Positions 9,101 to 15,131 of a DNA stretch of 21,309 nucleotides are shown here, one piece after another (the first letter of the stretch is position 1; each line of letters starts with the position of its first letter). Both the position numbers and the translations under genes were made by a program. Source of the DNA: Anaerolineaceae bacterium UBA700 (GTDB taxonomy: Bacteria > Chloroflexota > Anaerolineae > Anaerolineales > Anaerolineaceae); the NCBI GenBank assembly GCA_002298885.1, contig DBMK01000063.1, forward strand, positions 1-21,309. Direction: 5' to 3'. Below the pieces are notes generated by a model. The model had not been told where the DNA came from. It saw only the letters and a list, made by a program, of their open reading frames with translations, and did no database searches.

Positions 9101-11901
9101 GTTTCGCCTGCCTGGTGGGCAATTTGGATGCCGGCTGCCAGGACCAGCGAGAACAGCACCGAAACGCTCATCTTGAGCCAGGCTGAGCTGCGGTAGCCTT
9201 GCATCCTGAAGAGCCGGGTCGTCTGGGCGGCGGTGGTCCATTGGAGCAGGTAGCGGCGGCTGAACCTCAGGCGGTAGAGGGTGGTGAAAATTGCGTCCAG
9301 GTTGACGTAGGCCTCGTAAGGCAAAAAGACGATCGCCAGAAGCCAGCGCAGCGCGTTCAACCCGGCGGAGTTGAATGCAGCCGTCAGCTCATCGCCGTCC
9401 AGGGCTTGCAGGACGCCGCGGGTCAGGCTGGTGAGCAGCGGGACCGCCAGCGAAGCCAGCAAAATCCCCAGCCAGACACCGCTAATCTGCGGCACGAACA
9501 ATAGACCTGTCCCAAAGATCAGCACCAGTGCCGGGATGAGCAGGGAGCGCAGCAGGTTATCCAGCATCTTCCAGCGGTCGATGGCCGAAAATGCGCTGTG
9601 GAACCTGGCGGGGTTGAGCAGCCAGGGTAGGAGCTGCCAGTCGCCGCGGATCCAGCGCCGCTGGCGCATCACCTGGACGAAATAGCTCGGGGGATAGTCT
9701 TCGATCATCGTAATGTCTGTGACCAGACCGGCGCGCCCCATGATTCCTTCCAGCAGGTCGTGGCTGAGCACCGAATTTTCTGGGATGCGCTGATCCACGC
9801 TGCGTTCGAAGGCATCCACGTCGTAAATGCCCTTGCCAACGTAGCTTCCCTCCCCAAACAAATCCTGGTATGCGTCGGAGACGGCGCGCGTGTACAGGTC
9901 CAGGCCGGTGTCGCCGGCGAAAATGCGCGTGAACCAGGAGAACGTGGCGCTGCGGGGATGGATCTCCATGCGCGGCTGCAAAACGGTATAGCCGGAGACG
10001 ACGCGCCCGGTCGCCTCGTCGAACCTGGCCCGGTTGAGAGGGTGCGCCAACGTACCCGCCAACCGGCTGGCCGCGCCGCGCGGCAGGACGGTATCCGCGT
10101 CCAGGGTAATCACGAAGCGCACGCTTTGCAGTTCTTCGATTCCCTCGATTTCGCCGGGTTTCTTCGAAAAGGAACTATCATCGCCTGCGCTGCGCAGCAG
10201 CAGATTCAGCTCGTGCAGCTTGCCGCGTTTGCGTTCCCAACCCATCCACTTGCCTTCGCTTGGGTTCCACAGGCGCTTGCGGTGGAGCAGGTAAAACAGC
10301 GGGCTGCCGGAGGGTCTGGAATCACCCGGAGCCAGGCGCCTGTATTTTCCGTTCAGTGCGCGAATAGCGGCTTCTGCGGTTTCTTCGAGTTCGGCGTCGT
10401 CCGGCTGAGTCTGGTTGTCGGCGTCGGCGAAATCGGTCAGGAGGGCGAACACCAGCCCGGGTTCGGGGTTGCGCAGGTAGTGCAGCTCAATCTGGCGGGT
10501 GAGGCTTTCGATCTCCTCGTGGCTTGAAATCAAGGCCGGGATAGCGACCAGGGTCTGGAATGGGACCGGGACCTCATCTTTGAACTGCAGCTTGGGCAGC
10601 ACGCGCGGACGGACAGCCAGTGTTACTGCCCAATTTACCAGGCTTCCGGCCACCGTCAGCGCCGGGGGCAGCAGGGCGAGCCCGGCTGCCAGGATTACCA
10701 GGCGCTGTAAGGGAGCTGCAGCCGCCAGCAGCGCCGGCAGGTTAGCGGCCAACGCCAGCAGGCCGTAGATCAATACGGCCACCGCCAGAATGCCTCCAAG
10801 GTATAACACGCTGGAGTGCCTGAAGGCCCAGCGCTTGAGGGCGGCTTTCCCATCCGGGCGGTAGCCGGCGCGCTGCTCGAGCTCGCCCCGGCCGTTCCCG
10901 AACAGGAATTCACCGATGTGGGCGCCTGCTGCGCTGAGCGGCAGGTCTTCCCCGGCAGAGGTCTCGGGTGTGGAGCTTTCCGCGGCGGGGCTCTTGTGAG
11001 CCAGGTCGAGGGTGATTTCGGCCAGCTCGTTCTCCTCCCGCCCAGTGGCAAAGGCCAGTCTCTCGATCTCCTTTCGGTATAGATCGCGGGTCTTGAAATC
11101 CATGCGCAGGTAGATTCCGGCAGGGTCCTGGCGCAGTGTTTGTTCAAGCCGGCTCACCGCCTCGAAGAAGTCATTCCAGTTCTGTTCCGATATGCTGCGC
11201 AGGCTGAGGATGATGTTGGCCACGGTCTGGCCGGGGGCTGTATCGCTGGGTTCGCCGCCCACCTCCGGCAGGGGCATAAAAGATGGCAGGCGGGGGGGAG
11301 ATTGGGGGTGGATCACGTCTACCAGGGCTTTGGCCAGGGTCTCGATGGAGGCATAACGCAGGAAGATCGGCACCGCCCACAGCTCGCCCATCGTCAGCGG
11401 GATGCGCTCTTGCACCAGAACGAGTACGGTCTGCAGGTCGATCGGGTTCAATAAATATTGCTGGTGGGCCAGGATGCTTCGGGTGATGGCGTAGATGCGC
11501 GGCAGGCCTTTCAACGCCCCGCCGGTCAGCTTCGGCAGCTCCTGGTAATACTTGGAGGGTAAATCTTCGTCGATCTGCCGCAGCGCCTGGTGGATGATGT
11601 AATAGTTGTCCAGCACCCATTCCGAGGCGAAGGACAGGCTCAATTCGCTGTTCGAGGCGTCCCGGAAATGGGCGTGGGCCGCGTCCAGCCAGGCGCCAAA
11701 AAGCTGCAAGTCGCGCCCTGCCGGATCGCGCCCTTGCACCATCGCCTGAAGATCGCGCTGCGGGATAACGCGCCTGGCAGCCTGATAATTTTCAACCAGG
11801 CTGTCTACCAAGGCCTGGGAAGGATTGCCGGTGGGGGTGAATGCTTTATCTTCAGTTGGGAGCGCTTGTTCCTGCACTTGCTCTTTGGCGTCATCCGGCA
11901 T
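3142..11901 (-). CDS. ndvB: Cyclic beta-1,2-glucan synthase-like giant protein (GT84-GH94)
   Basis: A 2919-residue protein close in length to rhizobial NdvB/ChvB and Brucella Cgs. Domains in order: helical N-terminus; membrane segments (about 365-440); GT84-type glucosyltransferase with DAD (about 600-602) and QRRW (747-750); more membrane helices (about 780-960); glycoamylase-like domain (about 1361-1566; this region is the cyclisation module, GH189-related, in characterised synthases); two GT36-type beta-sandwich modules (about 1604-1860 and 2114-2370); and a GH94 domain (about 2407-2880) with GAFGFRDQLQD and GTGDWNDG, whose Asp is the phosphorylase general acid. Known members build beta-1,2-glucan from UDP-glucose, trim it by phosphorolysis and cyclise it. 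GGGAG lies nine bases before the ATG. It starts 2 bp after the UspA gene, so the two are likely co-transcribed. Family is secure; the exact product is inferred. Confidence 0.93.
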   Translation of the reverse strand: MPDDAKEQVQEQALPTEDKAFTPTGNPSQALVDSLVENYQAARRVIPQRDLQAMVQGRDPAGRDLQLFGAWLDAAHAHFRDASNSELSLSFASEWVLDNYYIIHQALRQIDEDLPSKYYQELPKLTGGALKGLPRIYAITRSILAHQQYLLNPIDLQTVLVLVQERIPLTMGELWAVPIFLRYASIETLAKALVDVIHPQSPPRLPSFMPLPEVGGEPSDTAPGQTVANIILSLRSISEQNWNDFFEAVSRLEQTLRQDPAGIYLRMDFKTRDLYRKEIERLAFATGREENELAEITLDLAHKSPAAESSTPETSAGEDLPLSAAGAHIGEFLFGNGRGELEQRAGYRPDGKAALKRWAFRHSSVLYLGGILAVAVLIYGLLALAANLPALLAAAAPLQRLVILAAGLALLPPALTVAGSLVNWAVTLAVRPRVLPKLQFKDEVPVPFQTLVAIPALISSHEEIESLTRQIELHYLRNPEPGLVFALLTDFADADNQTQPDDAELEETAEAAIRALNGKYRRLAPGDSRPSGSPLFYLLHRKRLWNPSEGKWMGWERKRGKLHELNLLLRSAGDDSSFSKKPGEIEGIEELQSVRFVITLDADTVLPRGAASRLAGTLAHPLNRARFDEATGRVVSGYTVLQPRMEIHPRSATFSWFTRIFAGDTGLDLYTRAVSDAYQDLFGEGSYVGKGIYDVDAFERSVDQRIPENSVLSHDLLEGIMGRAGLVTDITMIEDYPPSYFVQVMRQRRWIRGDWQLLPWLLNPARFHSAFSAIDRWKMLDNLLRSLLIPALVLIFGTGLLFVPQISGVWLGILLASLAVPLLTSLTRGVLQALDGDELTAAFNSAGLNALRWLLAIVFLPYEAYVNLDAIFTTLYRLRFSRRYLLQWTTAAQTTRLFRMQGYRSSAWLKMSVSVLFSLVLAAGIQIAHQAGETGLAPALVLASPILLLWLVSPLIAQWISRPIVVKTAKLSAQQEAALRQVARRTWGFFERFVGPEDHWLPPDHFQESPVGIIAHHTSPSNIGLLLTSTLAAYDLGYLDQLGLATRLTTTMDTLGLLERFRGHFLNWYDTLTLQPLHPRYVSTVDSGNLAACLIVTAQACRSMPEERIFRWDLWQGYLDTLANLTETLNGMRKPGFEPQVDEINHQIAEMRARVLSIRAEPEQWFSVFQTASGSFWHDLSGRLTKLVEAGRTAFDLDTLRKLQEVVPQVERLHLAVQRTLNELAPWVPLLEQPSTLFSQTRFSEAYAALRAALPYNPSLGQIRTCAREGIIAITALRELLALESQAPEPEPGLRARASEWLFTLEEALPQASTNASSLLIGFAQLAALAEKYVDEMDFQYLYHPQRRVFHLGFNLDAGQLDNNFYDLLASEARIASIVALAKGEVPQSHWLQLSRPLTRVEGMPVLLSWSATMFEYLMPPLFLRSYAGTLLADSARGAVQRQIAYAKERGVPWGISEAGFFRFDANQNYQYRAFGVPGLGFKRGLGDDLVIAPYASLMAVQFDSKAVAENLARLVDCGCLGLYGLYESIDFTPERLPQGTSSTVVREYMSHHQGMILMGLVNFFHKDVMVRRMHADPRIQSTELLLQEQVPQAVPLQNPYAEDVKGIRRLTAALVEIDPWSVPVQTPIPQMNLLSNGSYNLLISNMSGGYSSWRGVDLTRWQPDGALDPWGSWIYIQDLKEGTNRQPDAAGLWSAGFQPIPGDPANEQVTYFAHMAVFRRSENGITSTMEVAVAPDDPVEIRRIHLHNESGQARRLRLTSYGEVILSQQASDTRHPAFNKLFIESEFVAELDLQLFKRRPRSDQEAPLFVGHMLVTKEDNPLPVRHEGDRSRFLGRGRTPRNPAALLSEEYLSGTSGATLDPIFAIGQEVDVKAHESTELAYLTFAADDRETILALAQRYHGWELIVRTFHQANIAAQAWLGKENFNTRVFKNTLQVLSSLLYPFKEVRAASEAIAANCLNQSGLWRFGISGDYPILLVELEDPKQVDLVLEALQVHEYLRNRRMLMDLVILNHQQTDYGAELNGMLHRLVSRMDGEQWLNQRGGIFILFADQMNAEERTLLQTAGRFVLNGARGSLDEQMPTYPIQVHHLPEFIPAVPMENAPNPTAEDPLRPIPPLQFDNGYGGFSADGREYVIDLPLGRVTPAPWVNVIGYPGFGFMVSEAGSQCTWAVNSGENRLTPWSNDPVSDPSGEALYLRDEETGAVWTPTPLPAGENTPYRVTHGAGYTIFEHNSHGLRQRLTLFASPEDPVKIIHLQVENTWAHTRRITATQYVEWVLGTTHAAAMQYIIPEYDAAEACLMAANPYSAEFGERVAFLTTSLPVHGLTSDRTEFLGRGGSPALPAALKRIGLETRITPGEDPCAALQVHMDLHPGAVEEIYFVLGQGSNREQAMQLAQKYHEPAYVGAALERTHAFWDRLLDTLQVHTPQPATDLILNRWMLYQSLSCRIWGRSAFYQPSGAFGFRDQLQDVLAVLPIDPGIVRSQILNAAQRQFEEGDVLHWWHPPSGRGVRTRISDDLLWLPYVTAEYVETTGDASILDEPLPFLKAPPLAEGEGERYNQYPQTRETYPLIEHCRRAIAKSATRGPHGLPLIGTGDWNDGYNRVGEGGKGESVWLGWFLIDVLKRFGEICGQYGDPESARHYQVLANEYAAALEESAWDGAWYRRAYYDDGTPLGSTEDEECQIDAIAQSWSVLSRAGAPERSRQAMQSVMQRLVRPQEGLSLLFTPPFDRSTRDPGYIKGYLPGIRENGGQYTHAATWTALAFARLGDGEKAGLLFDMLNPIFHSDTVQKAAAYRIEPYVICADIYSNPAYLGRGGWTWYTGSAAWMYRVGLEAILGFKKSANALHVYPVIPPTWDRFEIVYRFGQSTYKIEVTNPEHVSHGVRDVEVDGVAVPDGTVPLVDDGKEHIVKIMMGAD

Positions 11902-11903
11902 GC

Positions 11904-12929
11904 TTAACGTCTCCCGGATTTTTCGGCGGCAATCTGGGCCGCTGTCGGCTGTACCTGGGAACGTGGTACATCCTGGAGCACCAGGACAGGTTTGGTGCCG
12001 TGTTCCATGTAATTGCGGGTGACAGTGCCGTAGGGCCAGCTAGATTCCCCGGTGTAGCCGTGGGCGCTCAATACCACCAGGTCGACGTCGTCCTGCTTGG
12101 CCAGCTCCTGGATGGCGGAAGGCACGCCGTCGTTTTCGACCAGGACCGTTTCGCATTCCACCTGCAGGCGTTCTTTCATTTCATCGAGGTAATTCTTCAC
12201 TGCCGCCCGGCTGACTTGCATCAACTGCTCTGAAAGCTGGGCGATTTCGAGCGGGTAGGGCTTGGGGATGGGGATCTCGGGTGGCTTGATCACCGCCGCC
12301 AGTACGAGTTTTGGTGCCTCAGTAGGGGAATCGGGGGTCGAAATGCTTGTCTCGCCGCGCACCAGGGCGGTCGCGGCGGATAAGGAAGTCTCGGCGCGCC
12401 GCGAGCTGTCGATTGGGAGCAAGATGCACCGGTAGTGGATCCCGGCTTCAGCGGCACCGGCCGGGTCGTATGCGCGCACGATCAAGACGTTCAGATAGGC
12501 CAGGTTGATCACCTTCTGCGCCACGCTGCTGATGTTCCAGCGGCTCAACCCGCTCGAGCCATGCGTGCAGATCACCAACAGATCGACGCCTTCGGCGTGG
12601 GCAAAGTCGACGATGTTTTCGGCGGTTTTACCCTCGCGGATTGAATACTCCACCTTGCTTGTTTTATCCTCCCCGGCCTGCAGGATATTTTCGCCCAGGG
12701 CTTCACGTGTTCGTGACGCAATCCCTTGCAGGTAGACCTCCGCTTCGGATTTACGGATCTGCCAGCTCAAAGGGTCGACCGCCTTCTGGTTTTCGGAATA
12801 CGCCACCGGTTCGAGCACCTGCAGCAGCAAGATGCTCGCTCCGAATATACGCGCAAATTGCACGGCGTGCGGGATGGCTCTCTCGGCGAGGGCCGACCCG
12901 TCCAACGGCACCAGGATTCGATTAAACAT
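11904..12929 (-). CDS. Tandem universal stress protein (two UspA domains)
   Basis: A 341-residue protein with two UspA folds (about 1-155 and 168-325). The first opens with MFNRILVPLDGSALAERAIPHA, the second with YRCILLPIDSSRRAETSLSA. Each ends in the nucleotide-loop region: HGSSGLSRWNISSVAQKV in the first, HGYTGESSWPYGTVTRN in the second. Both deviate from the G-2x-G-9x-G(S/T) ATP motif: the first lacks the leading Gly and has SS instead of GS, while the second keeps GT but lacks the leading Gly. ATP binding is therefore uncertain. GGAG lies seven bases before the ATG. The gene directly precedes the giant glucan synthase-like gene with 2 bp between, suggesting joint expression and a stress-linked role for the glucan. 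Confidence 0.9.
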   Translation of the reverse strand: MFNRILVPLDGSALAERAIPHAVQFARIFGASILLLQVLEPVAYSENQKAVDPLSWQIRKSEAEVYLQGIASRTREALGENILQAGEDKTSKVEYSIREGKTAENIVDFAHAEGVDLLVICTHGSSGLSRWNISSVAQKVINLAYLNVLIVRAYDPAGAAEAGIHYRCILLPIDSSRRAETSLSAATALVRGETSISTPDSPTEAPKLVLAAVIKPPEIPIPKPYPLEIAQLSEQLMQVSRAAVKNYLDEMKERLQVECETVLVENDGVPSAIQELAKQDDVDLVVLSAHGYTGESSWPYGTVTRNYMEHGTKPVLVLQDVPRSQVQPTAAQIAAEKSGRR

Positions 12930-12952
12930 GGTCTTGCTCCAGTTCTAACCTG

Positions 12953-12980
12953 ATAAATAGGGTATAAAATACCTATTTAT
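12953..12980. promoter_or_regulatory. AT-rich hairpin in the uspA leader
   Basis: ATAAATA (12953-12959) and GGTAT (12961-12965) pair with ATACC and TATTTAT (12969-12980) around an AAA loop, with one bulged G. This gives a 12-bp stem. It sits immediately after the putative -10 box on the minus strand, so it would form the 5' end of the uspA mRNA or serve as an operator. Confidence 0.5.
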
Positions 12981-12987
12981 ATCCCCC

Positions 12988-12993
12988 ATTATA
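12988..12993 (-). promoter_or_regulatory. Possible -10 box of the uspA-glucan synthase operon
   Basis: A perfect TATAAT lies on the minus strand about 60 bases before the uspA ATG. The hexamer 17 bp further upstream (GTGTAA) matches the -35 consensus poorly, so the promoter may need an activator or another sigma factor. Confidence 0.4.
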
Positions 12994-13041
12994 CTTTGAC
13001 CGTGTCATATTTACACCCCCAATCCCTTACCTGCAACCCGC

Positions 13042-13569
13042 TTACGAAACTTCACCATGGAACGCCCGGCGGCATACTTCCTGGATCACCTCGGCAGCGT
13101 GGTCGAGCGGGTAAGCGCCTGTCTGCCGGCGTTCCGGCGGATCGTGGCAAATTACCTGCTGCTTTATGGCGTCGATCAGCATGATCTGTCCGGTTTCGCC
13201 TCCATACCACGGGTTCAGATAGGTCCTGCGTGCGTATTGGATGACCTCGGGCGGGAAATCCGCCTCGGCAACGGCCACGAGAGCCAGGTTGGGGATGTGC
13301 ATTCTCAGGGAGTGCGGGATACGGAAAAACTTATTCGCATAGCCGGAAAAATGCTGGTACATATCCTTCAGGTGTTCCAGCCGTCCATAGGCTGCGTTCC
13401 CCCAATCAACGAACAGGAAAAAATCCTCGACGTTCGCAAACGCCATACGAAACCGCCGCCGCGACCGCGCCAGAAGCAGCCCCTGCACTCCTGGCACCTC
13501 CGGGTTGGCCTCCACGAGGTAACCTTCACTTTGCAGCGCTGCAGCGACATTGTTTATGAATATGTCCAC
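13042..13569 (-). CDS. Unrecognised 175-residue protein
   Basis: I do not recognise this protein. It has an N-terminal helix (VDIFINNVAAALQSEGYLVE), a beta/aromatic segment (MAFANVEDFFLFVDWG), a central stretch rich in aromatic and His residues (LKDMYQHFSGYANKFF) and an Ala/Val-rich core (NLALVAVAEADFPPEVIQYA). No signal peptide, membrane helix or repeat is visible. The frame is open upstream to a TTG at 13629. I chose the GTG at 13569 because it follows an AGAGG Shine-Dalgarno site and lies about 30 bases after the predicted transcription start. It is alone in its transcription unit, upstream of uspA on the same strand. Confidence 0.7.
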   Translation of the reverse strand: MDIFINNVAAALQSEGYLVEANPEVPGVQGLLLARSRRRFRMAFANVEDFFLFVDWGNAAYGRLEHLKDMYQHFSGYANKFFRIPHSLRMHIPNLALVAVAEADFPPEVIQYARRTYLNPWYGGETGQIMLIDAIKQQVICHDPPERRQTGAYPLDHAAEVIQEVCRRAFHGEVS

Positions 13570-13860
13570 TCCCTCACCTCTAGCATCCCGATTATCGATT
13601 GTTGTAATCTTATAACAGATTTTTGACAAAAGACATATTCACCCGGTAGGAATTGCCTGCTCCCCCTCTCCATTCCATGGATCGCGAAGCATGCCTGTGG
13701 CAGAGGGGGCCGGGGGGTGAGGTCGGTTTTGGCAACAGTTTTCCATATTACCCGATTAATTTGTTAGAGTTCATCAAGAGAGTGCCCGGGGAGCTGTTTT
13801 TCCATCCAGCCAATTGATGACGAATTGTTTCAATCAAAGTACACAAATTATAATACTACC
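13570..13860. other. Intergenic region between divergent genes
   Basis: No supported gene. It holds the leader and promoter of the minus-strand gene, a GC-rich segment with imperfect dyad symmetry (CCCCCTCT at 13662-13669 against AGAGGGGG at 13702-13709, followed by a G-rich stretch to about 13730), and then an AT-rich tract leading to the padR promoter. The C/G-rich dyad resembles the dispersed intergenic repeats common in Chloroflexota, but only one copy is present here. Confidence 0.5.
13609..13617 (-). promoter_or_regulatory. Extended -10 promoter for the 175-residue gene
   Basis: TGTTATAAG on the minus strand matches the extended -10 pattern (TG-n-TATAAG), which can work without a good -35 box. 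It gives a leader of about 30 bases to the GTG at 13569. Confidence 0.45.
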
Positions 13861-13889
13861 TTGACAGACATAGTAGTATGTTGTATAAT
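13861..13889 (+). promoter_or_regulatory. Perfect consensus promoter of the padR operon
   Basis: TTGACA (13861-13866), exactly 17 bp, then TATAAT (13884-13889). This is the full sigma-70 consensus, so it should be very strong unless repressed. The ATG of padR is 20 bases past the -10 box, with GGAG (13898-13901) as its Shine-Dalgarno site. Confidence 0.9.
13868..13881. promoter_or_regulatory. PadR operator candidate between -35 and -10
   Basis: ACATA (13868-13872) and TATGT (13877-13881) are perfect inverted arms around GTAG. The site lies entirely in the promoter spacer, where bound PadR would block RNA polymerase. A wider pair, ATACTAC (13853-13859) and GTAGTAT (13873-13879), is also complementary. 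PadR proteins typically bind ATGT/ACAT-type dyads; the assignment is inferred. Confidence 0.6.
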
Positions 13890-13909
13890 ACTGACATGGA
13901 GTTGAAAAT

Positions 13910-14239
13910 ATGAGCGAGAACAAAATCACATCCGACCTGTTGCGTGGCAATACCGATACCATGATTTTACGGCTCTTGTGCGAGGCCGATCGCTACGGCT
14001 ACGAGATTGTTAAGCTGATTGCCGAGCTCTCCGGCGGCGAGTATGAGTTAAAGGAAGCCACGATGTATTCCAGCGTCCGGCGGCTTGAGATGGACGGGGA
14101 TATCGAGTGGTATTGGGGCGATGAAACCCAGGGCGGTCGGCGCAAGTATTTTCGGATTACAGAAAAGGGCAAGGCCACTTACGCCAGTAACAAAGGCAAC
14201 TGGGAGTACGCAAAGCGCGTGCTCGATAAATTATTGTAA
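13910..14239 (+). CDS. PadR-family transcriptional repressor
   Basis: A 109-residue winged helix-turn-helix protein with the PadR signature: LLRGNTDTMILRLLCEADRY, GYEIVKLI, ELKEATMYSSVRRLEMDGDI and GGRRKYFRITEKGK. The length fits the small PadR-s2 subgroup (LmrR-like), whose members sense drugs or other small molecules and repress neighbouring exporters. It is the first gene of a tight four-gene operon with an ABC exporter. The operator-like palindrome in its promoter points to autorepression. The start is set by GGAG eight bases upstream. Its inducer cannot be told from the sequence. Confidence 0.93.
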   Translation: MSENKITSDLLRGNTDTMILRLLCEADRYGYEIVKLIAELSGGEYELKEATMYSSVRRLEMDGDIEWYWGDETQGGRRKYFRITEKGKATYASNKGNWEYAKRVLDKLL

Positions 14240-14252
14240 AGGAGTTGATGTT

Positions 14253-15119
14253 ATGAATGAGAAATTGACAGACTATTTGAACGGTGTTTTTGCGCCCTAC
14301 GATGGGGTGAAAAGCGCTGCCGAGCTGAAGGCTGATCTACTCTCCGATTTGCAGGAGCGCTTCAATGAACTCAAAGCCGAAGGCAAGGATGATGAAACCG
14401 CTTTTCAGATGACCATCGACAGCATTGGCGACATCGAGCAAACGGTACAGGAAGTTGCCAATCTCTCTCGCTCGCTGGAGCGGCAGGTGCTGACGAACTT
14501 CAACGCAAGCAACCTGCCTAAAAGCGATTTTGCCGGTGTTACCGCCCACAAAGGAAAATTTGAAGCCAGCGCGCTGCGCGGCTCCAACTTTTCAGGTGCG
14601 GACCTGACCGGCAGCTCGTTCAAGGCCAGCGATTTGCGTGAAGCCAATTTTGACGGCGCAAATCTGACAGACTGCAATTTTTCCGTCCTCGACCTGAGGG
14701 ATGCGAGCTTCAACAAAACTGTTCTTGTCCGCACCGAATTCAGCCAATCAGACCTGACCCGGGCAAAATTCACCGATGTAAAACTGATCGACGTAAAGTT
14801 GAACCAGACCGACCTTAGAAAGACGATTTTTGAAAACTGCATCTTTAGCGGTGTGGACTTTAAACAATGTGACCTGCGGGGGATGTGCCTGGATGGGTTG
14901 ACTTTTATTGGCGTCAAGTTTGGCGATGCGGCGCTGAGCGAAATTACGTTTAAGGGCGCGACACTTAAAAATGTGTCCTTTACCCCGCCGTTTTCTCTGA
15001 CCAATAAGTACTACCGTGCCATCAAGACCATTAAGTTTGACGGCGCATCCATGGATAAGCTGAGCTACAACGCCCTCAAAGGCCTGGGGGCCGATGTATC
15101 GAAGGTTACTATTATATAA
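14253..15119 (+). CDS. Permease-prefix plus pentapeptide-repeat protein
   Basis: A 288-residue protein in two parts. Residues 1-75 (MNEKLTDYLNGVFAPY...DLLSDLQERFNELKAEGKDDETAF...IGDIEQTVQEV) form a helical domain of the permease-prefix/DUF1700 type usually found in front of PadR-linked membrane proteins. Residues 84-248 are pentapeptide repeats of the A(D/N)LxX type (SNFSGADLTGSSFKASDLRE and on), which fold as a right-handed beta-helix. No membrane helix is present. The ATG at 14253 has GGAG eight bases upstream; the open frame before it overlaps padR and is discarded. Pentapeptide proteins such as Qnr and MfpA protect DNA gyrase, but no such role can be read here. The prefix domain suggests coupling to the PadR/ABC system. 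Confidence 0.88.
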   Translation: MNEKLTDYLNGVFAPYDGVKSAAELKADLLSDLQERFNELKAEGKDDETAFQMTIDSIGDIEQTVQEVANLSRSLERQVLTNFNASNLPKSDFAGVTAHKGKFEASALRGSNFSGADLTGSSFKASDLREANFDGANLTDCNFSVLDLRDASFNKTVLVRTEFSQSDLTRAKFTDVKLIDVKLNQTDLRKTIFENCIFSGVDFKQCDLRGMCLDGLTFIGVKFGDAALSEITFKGATLKNVSFTPPFSLTNKYYRAIKTIKFDGASMDKLSYNALKGLGADVSKVTII

Positions 15120-15131
15120 GGAGTGAAGCAT

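Noticed and set aside
13057..13626. A 189-codon plus-strand frame opposite the 175-residue protein
   Set aside because: Only one strand can be real. The minus strand has an extended -10 promoter and a Shine-Dalgarno site at its GTG; the plus frame has neither and starts inside the 3' end of the other gene.
13662..13730. CRISPR or structured RNA in the GC-rich intergenic dyad
   Set aside because: There is only one imperfect dyad, with no repeated units and no conserved RNA fold that I can recognise.
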